Part shown: positions 35,857-44,910 of the stretch, one piece after another | Layout of the letters: each line of letters begins with the position of its first letter | Position numbering within the stretch: the stretch's first letter is position 1 | DNA from: an uncultured Ectothiorhodospiraceae bacterium | Lineage (GTDB): Bacteria > Pseudomonadota > Gammaproteobacteria > XJ16 > Halofilaceae | Length of the DNA: 64,000 nucleotides | Direction: 5' to 3' | Assembly (NCBI GenBank): GCA_913055615.1 | Contig: CAJXKK010000003.1 | Span: 92,603 to 156,602 of the forward strand | Notes under the pieces: model-generated | Databases searched by the model: none | What the model saw: the letters and a program-made list of their open reading frames with translations, nothing else | Told to the model about the DNA's origin: nothing | Position numbers and translations under genes: made by a program

Positions 35857-37176
35857 ATGTCCAGCCAATCCAACGTCAATTACCAGCAGTCGATCGACCA
35901 GGGCGATCGCAATGTCCCGATCAATCTGCGGCAGACCGGCGACCCCGGTATCCGCATGCTGATCTCCAACCGCGTGCGCAAGTCCGCCTATTGGCACCTG
36001 TCGGTCGAAGCGGGCTGCTGGCGCGCGACGGTCTACAACCGCATGTATCACCCGCGTGGCTATGTCCGCCCGGAAGACGGCGGGGCGATGGTCGAGTACC
36101 GCGCTCTCGTCAACGATGTCACGCTCTGGAACGTCGCCGTCGAGCGGCCCATCCGGGTCAAGGGTCCTGACGCCGAGGCGTTCTGCGATTACGTCTGTAC
36201 CCGGGACATGACCCGCGTTCCTTCGATGAAGGGGCGTTACGTCATCCTCTGCGACGAACAGGGCCATGTACTCAATGATCCCGTCATGCTCCGGCTCGCG
36301 CAGGATGAGTTCTGGTTCACGATCAGCGACTCCGATCTCGCCTACTGGTTCAAGGGGATCAACGTCGGCAAGCGCTTCGACGTCACGATCGAGGAGATCG
36401 ACGTCTCCCCGCTGCAGATCCAGGGACCGAAATCCGAGGACCTGATGGCCGATCTGGTCGGCGAGGGGGTGCGCGAGGTGCCGTATTACGGGCTCATGGC
36501 CGCGCAGATCGACGGTGTCGACGTGATCATCTCGCAGACCGGGTTCTCCGGCGAGAAGGGGTACGAGGTCTACGCCTACGACTCCACGCTGAACGCAGAG
36601 ACCGTCTGGAACGCGATCCGCGCCGCCGGCGAGAAGCACAACCTGATGGTGATCGCACCGGCGCATCATCGCCGGATCGCGGCCGGTATCCTGTCCTACG
36701 GCCAGGACCTCGACCACGAGACCAATCCCTTCCAGTGCAATCTTGGCCACATGGTGCCGAAGACCAAGGCGGCGGATTACATCGGCCGGCAGGCGCTGGA
36801 AGACACGCGCGAGAAGGTAAACAACGGCAATCCGCCGTTCACCCACCAGCTCGTGGGGCTGAAGATCGCCGGCAAGCCGATCGAGGACTACGCGCCGGAT
36901 TTCTGGCTGGTCGGGCATGACGCCGACAGCGAGCCCTGCGGGTGGATCACGTCGCCCTGGTACTCGCCGGAGCTGGATACGAACATCGGCATGGCCTACG
37001 TCCCGGTCGAATCGGCGGCGCTGGGTACCGAGTTCGTCGCGTGGTTGCCCGAGGAGTACCAGCCCAAGCCGGGGCACCCGGTCCACGCGGTGGTCGCGGA
37101 GATGCCCTTCCGCGAGTCGGTCAACCCGAGCGCCCGCGAACGGGCCCGGGCCGACGGCCGCGAATACGCCTACTGA
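35857..37176 (+). CDS. DmdA/GcvT-like aminomethyltransferase-family protein
   Basis: A 439-residue folate-binding GcvT-fold protein. It follows the DmdA layout: MLISNRVRKSAYWHLSVEAG, VYNRMYHPRG, VNDVTLWNVAVER, LNDPVMLRLAQDEFWFTISDSD, and DVSPLQIQGPKS. DmdA moves a methyl group from DMSP to tetrahydrofolate, but close paralogues act on other methylated substrates, so the substrate is open. GAGGAG lies five bases before the ATG. A B12 riboswitch precedes it and a strong terminator follows. Confidence 0.82.
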   Translation: MSSQSNVNYQQSIDQGDRNVPINLRQTGDPGIRMLISNRVRKSAYWHLSVEAGCWRATVYNRMYHPRGYVRPEDGGAMVEYRALVNDVTLWNVAVERPIRVKGPDAEAFCDYVCTRDMTRVPSMKGRYVILCDEQGHVLNDPVMLRLAQDEFWFTISDSDLAYWFKGINVGKRFDVTIEEIDVSPLQIQGPKSEDLMADLVGEGVREVPYYGLMAAQIDGVDVIISQTGFSGEKGYEVYAYDSTLNAETVWNAIRAAGEKHNLMVIAPAHHRRIAAGILSYGQDLDHETNPFQCNLGHMVPKTKAADYIGRQALEDTREKVNNGNPPFTHQLVGLKIAGKPIEDYAPDFWLVGHDADSEPCGWITSPWYSPELDTNIGMAYVPVESAALGTEFVAWLPEEYQPKPGHPVHAVVAEMPFRESVNPSARERARADGREYAY

Positions 37177-37190
37177 TGGCGCGCAACACC

Positions 37191-37225
37191 GGTGGCCGCC
37201 CGCCTGCGGGCGGCCACCGGCTTTT
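37191..37225 (+). terminator. Strong terminator after the DmdA-like gene
   Basis: A perfect 13-base complementarity (37191-37203 with 37206-37218) is followed by GGCTTTT, 14 bases after the stop. Confidence 0.8.
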
Positions 37226-37250
37226 GCGTATTTCAGCTCAACTGCCAGAA

Positions 37251-37504
37251 GGGTTCTCGCCAAGGCGCGGAGGGCGCCAGGTAACGCGAAGAAAAGCGGT
37301 CTCTCGCAGAGGCGCAGAGGCGCAGAGGACGCAGAGCTGAAAAAGAAGTCAGGAGTGTCCCCCGGGTAGAGGGTCCGCAACGGCGGTTTCAGGTGCGGGC
37401 AACGCTATACCTTCGCTTTTCTCTGCGTACTCCGCGACTCTGCGAGAATCGAATTTGCCTTTCCTCAGTGTCGCCTGGTGCCCTTTGCGCCTTGGCGAAA
37501 ACCC
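37251..37504. repeat. Composite family C/B inverted-repeat element B3
   Basis: Between the convergent DmdA-like and rpmG genes, inside their terminators. The outer arms are about 45 bp: GGGTTCTCGCCAAGGCGCGG (37251 onward) against a right arm ending CGCCTTGGCGAAAACCCC (37487-37504). The inner arms are TCTCTCGCAGAGGCGCAGAG (37300 onward) and a right arm TCTCTGCGTACTCCGCGACT onward to 37446. The outer shell recurs at the right side of B4 and weakly around B1. Confidence 0.85.
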
Positions 37505-37581
37505 CTTGCAGGCCTTCACCGATGGCGCAAGCGGTCCGGCGTTGTGACCGGTATCGGGTCAGGTGTGCCTGAAACGCACAC

Positions 37582-37610
37582 AGAAAACCCGGCACGGGGC
37601 CGGGTTTTCT
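37582..37610 (-). terminator. Terminator for rpmBG
   Basis: A 12-bp stem (37582-37593 with 37599-37610) of AGAAAACCCGGC type with a 5-base loop. Read on the minus strand it ends in TTTTCT, 36 bases after the rpmG stop. Confidence 0.85.
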
Positions 37611-37645
37611 GAGCGATGTCCGCGTCGGCGGACGGGAACCGAAGA

Positions 37646-37801
37646 CTACTTGAGCTTCGTCTCCTTGTAGGTCACGTGCTTGCGCACCACCGGGTCGAAC
37701 TTCTTGATCGACATCTTGTCCGGCATGTTCCGCTTGTTTTTGGTCGTCGTGTAGAAGTGGCCGGTACCGGCGCTCGACACGAGTTTGATCTTTTCGCGCA
37801 T
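37646..37801 (-). CDS. rpmG: 50S ribosomal protein L33
   Basis: A 51-residue ribosomal protein, with [20 protein letters not shown] at the start and [18 protein letters not shown] at the end. It lacks the CxxC pairs, so it is the zinc-independent form. It follows rpmB by ten bases, the standard rpmB-rpmG operon. Confidence 0.98.
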   Translation of the reverse strand: MREKIKLVSSAGTGHFYTTTKNKRNMPDKMSIKKFDPVVRKHVTYKETKLK

Positions 37802-37811
37802 GATGGCCTCC

Positions 37812-38048
37812 TCAGAACTTCTCGCCACGGCCGCGCAGATCGGCCAGAACGGTATCGATACCCTTCTTGTCGATGATGCGCATGCCCTTCGGGGACAGGC
37901 GGAGCGTGACGTAACGCTGCTCGCTCTCGACCCAGAAGCGATGCTTGTGCAGGTTCGGCAGGAACCGGCGCTTGGTCTTGATATTCGAATGGGACACATG
38001 GTGGCCGGTGATCGGCCGCTTGCCCGTAACCTGACATACGCGGGACAT
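37812..38048 (-). CDS. rpmB: 50S ribosomal protein L28
   Basis: A 78-residue ribosomal protein ([37 protein letters not shown]). The start MSRVCQ is the family start; longer in-frame extensions upstream are not coding. First gene of the rpmBG operon, preceded by a clear sigma-70 promoter. Confidence 0.98.
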   Translation of the reverse strand: MSRVCQVTGKRPITGHHVSHSNIKTKRRFLPNLHKHRFWVESEQRYVTLRLSPKGMRIIDKKGIDTVLADLRGRGEKF

Positions 38049-38086
38049 CGGAAACTCCGTTCGGTCCGTTTGACGCGAAGCCGTGC

Positions 38087-38115
38087 AATATATCCGATCG
38101 GGCCTCCCGGGACAA
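38087..38115 (-). promoter_or_regulatory. Sigma-70 promoter for rpmBG
   Basis: On the minus strand: TTGTCC (38115-38110), exactly 17 bases, then TATATT (38092-38087). It lies about 40 bases before the rpmB ATG. Confidence 0.7.
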
Positions 38116-38272
38116 GGGGATCGGCCTGATCGAATCCCCCTGAATCGGTCCTTTACGCACAGGCGAAGGGGATTCCGCATGGGCGGATCACCAGGCCGCC
38201 GGAATCGGCGCCCCAGGCTGGCATGCGACCCGCCCGGGGCAGTATAGTTACGCGCGCTGCGAGGGGGGGCAC

Positions 38273-38629
38273 ATGGGCACAGTATTCCTGCGCGACCTGC
38301 GGGTCGAGACCATCATCGGCATTTTCGAGTGGGAGCGCACGACCCGTCAGGTCGTGAACATCGATCTCGAGATGGCCGCCGACATCGCGCGCGCCGCCGC
38401 CAGCGATTCGATCGAGGACGCGCTCGACTACAAGAGCATCTCCAAGCGGCTGATCGATTTCGTCAGCGCGAGTTCCTATCAGCTGGTCGAGACCCTGGCC
38501 GAGGAGATCGCGGGCATCGTGCGCGGTGAATTCGGCGTGTCGTGGGTCAAGGTCACCGTGTCAAAGCCTGGCGCGATCCGAGGCGCGCGGGATGTCGGCG
38601 TGGTCATCGAACGCGGCGAGCGGGGCTGA
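38273..38629 (+). CDS. folB: Dihydroneopterin aldolase
   Basis: Folate pathway enzyme of 118 residues that cleaves 7,8-dihydroneopterin to 6-hydroxymethyl-dihydropterin. Seen: [46 protein letters not shown] and the [18 protein letters not shown] end with the catalytic Lys. A GAGGGGGGG ribosome site precedes it, and a possible -10 TATAGT is at 38243-38248. folK follows 4 bases later. Confidence 0.95.
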   Translation: MGTVFLRDLRVETIIGIFEWERTTRQVVNIDLEMAADIARAAASDSIEDALDYKSISKRLIDFVSASSYQLVETLAEEIAGIVRGEFGVSWVKVTVSKPGAIRGARDVGVVIERGERG

Positions 38630-38633
38630 CCCG

Positions 38634-39152
38634 TTGATCGAGCGTGTCTACATATCCGTCGGCACCAACGTGGATCGCGAGCGCAATCTGTCCGGCGCTC
38701 TGCGCGCCCTGCGCGAGCGCTTCGGCCCGCTGGCGGTATCCACGATCTATGAGTGCCCGGCGGTCGGTTTCGAGGGCGAAGACTTCTACAACTGCGTCGC
38801 CGCCTTCGACAGCGATGAAGCCGTGCTCGAGGTCTACGCCGCGCTGCATGGCATCGAGGACGCGTTCGGGCGCGACCGCAACCAGCCGAAATTCTCGCCG
38901 CGCACGCTCGACCTCGATCTGCTCCTGTTCGGCTCACGGATCCTGCGCGAAGGCAAACTGGTGCTGCCGCGCCCGGAGATCGATCGCGTCGCTTTCGTCC
39001 TCGCCCCGCTGGCGGAGCTCGCCGGCGATCTGGAGCACCCCGTCCACGGCGACGCGCTGACGGCCCATTGGGCCCGTTTCGACGGCATCGGTGCCCATGA
39101 TCTGCAGCCGGTCGCACCGGATGGGCTGATACCGCCCGAGGTCACCCGATAG
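38634..39152 (+). CDS. folK: 6-hydroxymethyl-7,8-dihydropterin pyrophosphokinase
   Basis: Folate pathway kinase of 172 residues. RVYISVGTNVDRERNL, AVGFEGEDFYNCVAAF, the ATP motif FGRDRNQPKFSPRTLDLDLL and LPRPEIDRVAFVLAPLAEL are all present. The start is TTG 38634, four bases after folB; upstream ATGs in frame lie deep inside folB. It makes the next step after FolB. Confidence 0.94.
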   Translation: MIERVYISVGTNVDRERNLSGALRALRERFGPLAVSTIYECPAVGFEGEDFYNCVAAFDSDEAVLEVYAALHGIEDAFGRDRNQPKFSPRTLDLDLLLFGSRILREGKLVLPRPEIDRVAFVLAPLAELAGDLEHPVHGDALTAHWARFDGIGAHDLQPVAPDGLIPPEVTR

Positions 39153-39189
39153 CCGCGGATAGGTTGCGGCGACGACGCCAGCGATCCGG

Positions 39190-39948
39190 TTACAGCCCCC
39201 GGCCACCGTCGACGGCGAGGATCTGGCCCGTTACGAAGGGCGCGTCACCCACGAGGTAGCGCAGGGCGGCCGCGATATCGTCGGGATCGCCCTGACGCGC
39301 CAGCGGGGTCGCCGCGAGCACGGCGGCGCGGGCCCCCGGATCGTCACCGCGGGGACCCTCCGGCCAGAGGATCGATCCCGGGGCGATCGCGTTCACGCGG
39401 ATGGTTGGCGCCAGGTCCCGGGCCAGTGTGCGCGTCAGCATGATAAGGCCTGCCTTCGCCGCGCAGTAGACCGGATGGTCGGCGAGGGGCCGCTGGCCGT
39501 GGATATCGGCCATGTTGACGATGCAGCCGCCCGTTTCGCGCAGCGCCGATGCGGCCGCCTGTGCGACAAAGGTCGGAGCGCGCAGGTTGCTGCCGATCAG
39601 ATCGTCGAACGCGGCGGCGTTGATCGTGCCCACCGGAGTCGGATAGAAGGTCGAGGCGTTGTTCACCACTATGTCCAGGCGCCCGCGCACGGCGCGGGCG
39701 GCCTCGACCACCCGACCGCAATCGTCGGGATCGAGCAGGTCACCGGTCACCACGGCCGCGGAGCCGGGGCGTTCCGCGTCCAGCGCCGCCGCGAGTTCAT
39801 CCGCCGCCTCACGGGACCGCCGGCAGTGGATCACGACATCGGCGCCGGCCCCGTGCAGGGCCCGTACCAGGCGTGCGCCGATGCGCCGCGCGCCGCCGGT
39901 TACCAATGCCGTTTGGCCTGCGAGCTCGGCCCCGTTATTCTGCGCCAT
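39190..39948 (-). CDS. Pteridine reductase-type SDR
   Basis: An SDR of 252 residues whose TGGARRIGARLVRALH glycine loop, with Arg after GA, is typical of pteridine/dihydrofolate reductases (PTR1/FolM). NNASTFYPTPVG and the catalytic YCAAKAG with VNAIAPGSILWP are also typical. It is convergent with folB-folK, so it probably reduces pterins or folates in the same pathway. The start MAQNNG is chosen as the first codon before the Rossmann strand. Confidence 0.86.
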   Translation of the reverse strand: MAQNNGAELAGQTALVTGGARRIGARLVRALHGAGADVVIHCRRSREAADELAAALDAERPGSAAVVTGDLLDPDDCGRVVEAARAVRGRLDIVVNNASTFYPTPVGTINAAAFDDLIGSNLRAPTFVAQAAASALRETGGCIVNMADIHGQRPLADHPVYCAAKAGLIMLTRTLARDLAPTIRVNAIAPGSILWPEGPRGDDPGARAAVLAATPLARQGDPDDIAAALRYLVGDAPFVTGQILAVDGGRGL

Positions 39949-40038
39949 CCCGTAATCCTCCGTTCCTGCTGGCCCGCCACAAGGCGGTTTCGAGGCACGA
40001 CCATACTGCCTGTGGGTACGGTCACACCATGGAAAACG

Positions 40039-41235
40039 ATGATGTCTTCGCGTGATGTCGACGAGAGGATGCCGACACCCTCGGCCGCGGCGCAGCAACA
40101 CAGCGCGCGCGTGGCGCAGACCATCCGCACGGAGATCGAGGCCGCCGGCGGGGTGATCCCGTTCCGGCGCTACATGGAGCTCGCGCTCTACGCGCCCGGC
40201 CTCGGGTACTACGCCGCGGCCGGCAGTGATCGACTCACCGATTCCGCCGATTTCATCACGGCACCGGCCGTGTCACCGCTGTTCGCGCGCTGCGTGGCAC
40301 GCCAGTGTGCCGAGGTCCTGCGGGAACTCGGCGGCGGCGACCTGTTTGAGCCGGGCGCTGGCAGCGGCGTGCTCACCGCCGAGGTGCTCGCCGAACTGGA
40401 ACGGCTCGGGTCGCTCCCCGGGCGTTACCTTATCCTGGAGCCGAGCCCCGCGCTTCAGCAGGCGCAGCACAGCACTATCCAGGCGCGGGTGCCCGCCCTC
40501 GCGGATCGCGTGGAGTGGCTGGATGCATGGCCTGGTGCCTTCGAGGGCGTGGTGGTCGCCAACGAGCTGCTCGATGCGTTGCCGGTCGAGGGCTTCCGCA
40601 TCGATGAACGCGGTCCGCAGCAGCGCTGTACCGTCGTCGATGACACCGGGTTCGCCGACAGCTGGCGTCCCGCGCCGGAGGCACTGGCGCAGGCGATCGC
40701 CCGCCTCGAGGCCGATCTGGGCCGCGCGTTGCCGCAGGGCTACGCCTCCGAGATCCAGACCGCATATCCCGGCTGGTTCGACGGGCTGGCGGGCAGTCTG
40801 CAACGCGGCGCCGTACTGCTGATCGATTACGGCTATGTCCGCAGCGAGTACTACCTGCCCGAGCGGCACATGGGCACACTCGTATGCACCCGGGCGCATC
40901 GGGCGCACGACGATCCCTACGACTGGCCGGGACTCGACGACATCACTGCCTTCGTCGATTTCACGGCCGTCACCGAGGCCGCCACCGCTACAGGTTTCGA
41001 ACTCGAGGGTTTCACGCCCCAGGCCCAGTTCCTGTTCGCCACCGGCCTCGAGTCCGTCGCCGAAAGCGCGCTCGCATCCGAGGATGAGCGCGAACGCATG
41101 CTGGCGTCCCAGGCCATCAAACGCCTGACGCTGCCCGGCGAGATGGGCGAGAAATTCAACGTTATCGGCTTCTCGAAGGGCCTTCAGCAAACCCTGAACG
41201 GCTTTTCGCAGCGCGACCTCTCGAGGCGTTTGTGA
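40039..41235 (+). CDS. MidA/NDUFAF7-type SAM-dependent methyltransferase
   Basis: A class I methyltransferase of 398 residues (COG1565, DUF185). GVIPFRRYMELALYAPGLGYY, FITAPAVSPLFARCVARQ, FEPGAGSGVLTAEVL, VVANELLDALPV, LLIDYGYVRSEYYLPER and GTLVCTRAHRAHDDPY are family landmarks. The eukaryotic relative methylates an arginine of respiratory complex I; the bacterial substrate is not known to me. ATGs at 40042 and 40069 are alternative starts. Confidence 0.88.
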   Translation: MMSSRDVDERMPTPSAAAQQHSARVAQTIRTEIEAAGGVIPFRRYMELALYAPGLGYYAAAGSDRLTDSADFITAPAVSPLFARCVARQCAEVLRELGGGDLFEPGAGSGVLTAEVLAELERLGSLPGRYLILEPSPALQQAQHSTIQARVPALADRVEWLDAWPGAFEGVVVANELLDALPVEGFRIDERGPQQRCTVVDDTGFADSWRPAPEALAQAIARLEADLGRALPQGYASEIQTAYPGWFDGLAGSLQRGAVLLIDYGYVRSEYYLPERHMGTLVCTRAHRAHDDPYDWPGLDDITAFVDFTAVTEAATATGFELEGFTPQAQFLFATGLESVAESALASEDERERMLASQAIKRLTLPGEMGEKFNVIGFSKGLQQTLNGFSQRDLSRRL

Positions 41236-41239
41236 CGGT

Positions 41240-41477
41240 GGGCACGGGGTCTCGCCCGGGGGCCGGGGAAGTCAAAGAAAAGGCGGTTTCTCGCAGATCC
41301 GCGGAGAGCACGGAGAAAAAGGGAAAAGGCTTTTTTGCAGGGCGATCAGCGGCATCGACTGCGCCCGAATCCGTCGAATACTGATCCCTCGCCTTCCTCT
41401 GCGGCTCTGCGAGGGATCGCCTTTTTCTTTTCGCCCCTTTGTGATCATGGCGCCTCGGCGAGAACCCCCATTGCAGG
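41240..41477. repeat. Family B inverted-repeat element B4
   Basis: Between MidA and radC (same strand). GAAGTCAAAGAAAAGGCGG then TTTCTCGCAGATCCGCGGAG on the left (41269 onward) face CTCTGCGGCTCTGCGAGGGA and TCGCCTTTTTCTTTT on the right (41397-41432). The outer GCGCCTCGGCGAGAACCCCC (41450-41469) matches the C shell of B3; its left partner GGGGTCTCGCCC (41245 onward) is degraded. No gene is in the core. Confidence 0.8.
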
Positions 41478-41564
41478 GCATGCCGATGCGGCGCAGATGC
41501 CCGTGTTCCGCGAAGGTCTGGCCAGCTATACTGCGCCCGGGATCAACAACGACAGGATGTCACC

Positions 41565-42239
41565 ATGGCGATCACGGACTGGCCCGCGGCCGAGCGCCCG
41601 CGGGAGAAGATGCTGGCGCGCGGGCCCGCCGCGCTCTCCGATGGCGAACTCCTCGCGATCTTCCTGCGTACCGGCCGCGCCGGGCGCACGGCGATCGATC
41701 TGGCGCGTGAGCTGCTGGAAGCTTTCGGCGGTCTGCGCCCGCTGCTGGCCGCGGACCGGGCGAGCTTCTGCAAACGGCCCGGGCTGGGTGATGCCAAGTA
41801 CGCCCAGCTGCAGGCGACGCTGGAGATGGGGCGACGCCACCTCGACGAGGAACTGCTGCGTGGCGAGGCGCTGACCTCTACCCTGGCGACCCGTCGCTAC
41901 CTGGCGGCGCGCCTGCGTGATCGGCCCTATGAGGTCTTCGCCTGCCTGTTCCTCGACAACCGCCATCGCGTCATCGCGTTCGAGGAACTCTTCCGCGGCA
42001 CGATCGACGGCGCCAGCGTGTATCCGCGCGAAGTGGTCAAGGCGGCACTCGGCCACAACGCTGCCGCGGTGATCCTGACGCACAATCATCCCTCGGGCGT
42101 GGCCGAGCCGAGCGGGGCCGATCGGCGGCTCACCGAGCGGCTTCGCGATGCCCTGGGGCTGGTCGATATCCGTATCCTGGACCACCTGATCATCGGCGAT
42201 GGCGAGCCCGTCTCGTTCGCCGAACGCGGGTTGATCTGA
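41565..42239 (+). CDS. radC: RadC family JAB-domain protein
   Basis: A 224-residue protein with an N-terminal HhH-like half and a C-terminal JAB/MPN metalloprotease-fold domain. [32 protein letters not shown] and the metal motif HNHPSG with downstream [11 protein letters not shown] are present. The historical link to DNA repair is uncertain. The start has an upstream GGATGTCACC context, close to element B4. Confidence 0.92.
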   Translation: MAITDWPAAERPREKMLARGPAALSDGELLAIFLRTGRAGRTAIDLARELLEAFGGLRPLLAADRASFCKRPGLGDAKYAQLQATLEMGRRHLDEELLRGEALTSTLATRRYLAARLRDRPYEVFACLFLDNRHRVIAFEELFRGTIDGASVYPREVVKAALGHNAAAVILTHNHPSGVAEPSGADRRLTERLRDALGLVDIRILDHLIIGDGEPVSFAERGLI

Positions 42240-42266
42240 CCGCGGGCCGGGCCTGTGATGATCCTG

Positions 42267-42313
42267 TCGTGTGTCGTGTGTCGTGTGTCGTGTGTCGTGT
42301 GTCGTGTGTCGTG
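42267..42313 (+). repeat. Heptanucleotide tandem array
   Basis: Six exact TCGTGTG copies plus TCGTG, 28 bases after the radC stop. Because the unit is seven bases, copy-number change would shift any reading frame, but no gene crosses it. Confidence 0.95.
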
Positions 42314-42486
42314 CCCGGGCCTCGCCTCTTCGGGCAGAAAGAGTGACCGAGAATGGGGTACAGTCAATCGCTGAGGTTTGTGCCGGTGCGGGTATCCGAC
42401 ATAATCCGAGTCGTTTGGGGCGTATCGACCGGCATCCGCGGTTGGTCGCCTCCGAGCGGTACCGGAAACTGACAGGGGGGTAGGTA

Positions 42487-43251
42487 ATGCACGCGAAAAT
42501 CGGTATACCGGGCTGGATGGCACTGGTGGTCACGCTGGCCCTCATGGCCGCGGCGCCCGCCGCGGAGGCCCGGCGCGTCGTTATGGCCACGGTCCCCTGG
42601 GCGCCGTTCTACGATCCGGGGCTGGAGGACGACGGGTTCATCAGCGAACTGTCGAGGGCGGCGTTCAGGGCGGGTGGACACGACACCGTGCTCGAGTTCA
42701 TGCCGTGGGCGCGCGCCATGCTCGAGGTTCGCCAGGGCGACCGGCATGTCCTGATGGGCGCTTATTACAACGAGGAACGGGCCGAGACCTATATCTTCAG
42801 CGATCGCATTTACACGACCAGTGTCGGGCTGGTCGCGCTGAAAAGTCTCGGGGTCGATTCGTACAATGAACTGCGGGATCTGTCCGGGTACACGATCGGT
42901 TACGGCCGTGGCTGGGCGACCACGGAGGAGTTCGACAATGCCGATTACCTGGACAGGGAGGTCGCCGACAACAACGTTCTCAACACGCGCAAGCTGTACG
43001 CCGGGCGTATCGATATGATCGCGATGAACTTCGACCGCTTCAGCAAGATAGCGGAGGATGAAGGCTTCGATCCGGACAGGGCGGTTTTTCTCGATCCACC
43101 GCTGCAGTCCAGTGGCCTGTATCTCTTGGTCTCGCGCGCGATCGAAGACCCGGAGGGTCTGGTCGAGGATTTCAACGAGGGCCTGGAGACCATCCGCGCG
43201 AACGGGCGTTACGATGAGATCATCGAGCGCTTCGGCGTCGAGGGATCCTGA
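42487..43251 (+). CDS. Periplasmic solute-binding protein (SBP_bac_3)
   Basis: A 254-residue secreted protein with a signal peptide (about 1-28, ending AAPAAEA) and a bacterial extracellular binding domain: MATVPWAPFYDPG, FMPWARAMLEVRQGD, MGAYYNEERAETYIFSD. No transporter genes adjoin it, and a c-di-GMP or membrane output domain is absent, so it may be an orphan binding or sensing protein. The ligand is unknown, perhaps an amino acid-like compound. Confidence 0.83.
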   Translation: MHAKIGIPGWMALVVTLALMAAAPAAEARRVVMATVPWAPFYDPGLEDDGFISELSRAAFRAGGHDTVLEFMPWARAMLEVRQGDRHVLMGAYYNEERAETYIFSDRIYTTSVGLVALKSLGVDSYNELRDLSGYTIGYGRGWATTEEFDNADYLDREVADNNVLNTRKLYAGRIDMIAMNFDRFSKIAEDEGFDPDRAVFLDPPLQSSGLYLLVSRAIEDPEGLVEDFNEGLETIRANGRYDEIIERFGVEGS

Positions 43252-43355
43252 GACCTGACCGGCGCCGCCTGATCCGGGAGCCGTCGACCCCGGCTCACCG
43301 ATCACCGGCCCACGGCGGTATACTGCGAACTTCCGCCCTGTCGTATGGAGGCGCA

Positions 43356-44861
43356 GTGGACCCCGTCGAGCATGCCGATACCTTCGCGGCCCTCGATCTC
43401 GGCTCGAACAGTTTCCATCTGGTGATTGCGCGACGCGAGCCGAATGGGGCGCTCGTCGTGGTCGACCGCCTGCGCGAGATGGTGCGGTTGGCAGCCGGGC
43501 TGGATGCGGACAACCACCTGTCGGCAGATGCGCGCGAACGCGCGCTCGACTGTCTCGCGAAGATCGGTGAACGCCTGCGTGAAATCCCCGCGCGCAACGT
43601 GCGCGTGGTCGGTACGAACACGCTGCGCAAGGCGCGCGACAGCGGCGATTTCATCCAGGCGGCGGAGGTGGCGCTCGACCACGGCGTAGAGATCGTCTCG
43701 GGTATGGAAGAGGCGCGGCTGATCTATCTGGGCGTCGCGCACAGTCTCGCCCAGGACGGTCGGCGGCTCGTCATCGACATCGGCGGCGGTTCCACCGAAT
43801 TCATCGTCGGCGAAGGCCTTGAACCGCTGGAGAAGGCCAGTCTGCATATCGGCTGCGTCGGTCACAGCCATGCCTCGTTCCCCGACGGCAAATTGACACG
43901 CAAGGCCTTCGAGCGCGCCGAGCTGGCCGCGCGGATCGAGATCGAACCGATCGAAAGCCGCTTCCGCGATCTCGCCTGGGAGGCGGCACTGGGAGCCTCC
44001 GGCACGATCAAGGCGGTCGCGACCACGCTGAAGGAGTCCGGATGGACGGACGGGACGATTACCCGCGCGGGTCTGCGGGGCCTGCGCAAATCGATGATCA
44101 GGGCGGGCCGAACCGACCGGCTTGATCTACCCGGGGTCAAGGCGGAACGCCATCCGGTCTTCCCGGGCGGAGTCGCGATACTGCACGCGGCGATGGAGTC
44201 GCTGGGGATCGAGGAGATGCGCGTGGCGGACGGCGCGATGCGCGAAGGCATCCTCGCCGACCTGCCCGGGCGTCTCGAGCATGTGGATCCGCGCGGGGCC
44301 AGCGTCGAGCGTCTGGCCGCGCGCTTTCACGCGGATTCCGCCCAGGCAGAGCGCGTCATCGCGGTCGCCGCCGAACTGTTCAAACAGGCTCGCGAGCCGT
44401 GGGCGCTGGATGATGAGGCCGGATGGCTGCTGCGCTGGGCGGCGTGTCTGCACGAGATCGGCCTCGATATCGCCCATTCCTCCTGCCACAAACACGCCGC
44501 TTACATCACCGCCAACACGGATCTCTCCGGTTTCGCCCACGCCGAGCAACTGCAGCTCGCGACCCTGGTCCGCGCCTGGCGGCGCAAGTTCCCGGTGGGC
44601 CAGTTCGAGGCTTTCGGCGAGGGAGATGGCCGGCGCCTCAAGCGCCTGGCCGTCCTGCTGCGCATCGCCGCGGTGCTCCATCGCGGTCGCCGCGCCACAC
44701 CGCTGCCGCCGATCGGTATCGAGGTCGCCGGCACGGAGGTCCATCTGCGCTTCCCGCCGGGCTGGCTCGATGAGCATCCACTGACCCGCGCCGACCTCGG
44801 CGAAGAGGCCGGACTGCTGGAGGCCGGCGGCTTTACGCTCGACTGGGATAACGGTGACTGA
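43356..44861 (+). CDS. ppx: Exopolyphosphatase Ppx/GppA
   Basis: Hydrolyses polyphosphate ends, and related enzymes hydrolyse pppGpp. The 501 residues include the ASKHA motif FAALDLGSNSFHLVIAR, VVGTNTLRKARDSGDF, the VIDIGGGSTEFIVG loop and a C-terminal HD-like domain (AACLHEIGLDIAHSSCHKHA). GTG start. It converges on ppk1 across element B5, so synthesis and breakdown genes face each other. Confidence 0.94.
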   Translation: MDPVEHADTFAALDLGSNSFHLVIARREPNGALVVVDRLREMVRLAAGLDADNHLSADARERALDCLAKIGERLREIPARNVRVVGTNTLRKARDSGDFIQAAEVALDHGVEIVSGMEEARLIYLGVAHSLAQDGRRLVIDIGGGSTEFIVGEGLEPLEKASLHIGCVGHSHASFPDGKLTRKAFERAELAARIEIEPIESRFRDLAWEAALGASGTIKAVATTLKESGWTDGTITRAGLRGLRKSMIRAGRTDRLDLPGVKAERHPVFPGGVAILHAAMESLGIEEMRVADGAMREGILADLPGRLEHVDPRGASVERLAARFHADSAQAERVIAVAAELFKQAREPWALDDEAGWLLRWAACLHEIGLDIAHSSCHKHAAYITANTDLSGFAHAEQLQLATLVRAWRRKFPVGQFEAFGEGDGRRLKRLAVLLRIAAVLHRGRRATPLPPIGIEVAGTEVHLRFPPGWLDEHPLTRADLGEEAGLLEAGGFTLDWDNGD

Positions 44862-44910
44862 ATGACCGTGGGAGACTTGTTCCGCTGCGAGGGCGGGCGC
44901 GCAATGGAAA

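Noticed and set aside
35365..37380. Long minus-strand frame opposite the riboswitch and DmdA-like gene
   Set aside because: No family motif, crosses a riboswitch and a terminator, and is antisense to a well-supported gene.
38526..38633. folK start at an ATG inside folB
   Set aside because: It would add 36 residues without similarity to FolK; TTG 38634 matches the family start.
42267..42313. Tandem TCGTGTG array considered as a CRISPR
   Set aside because: Unit of seven bases with no spacers.
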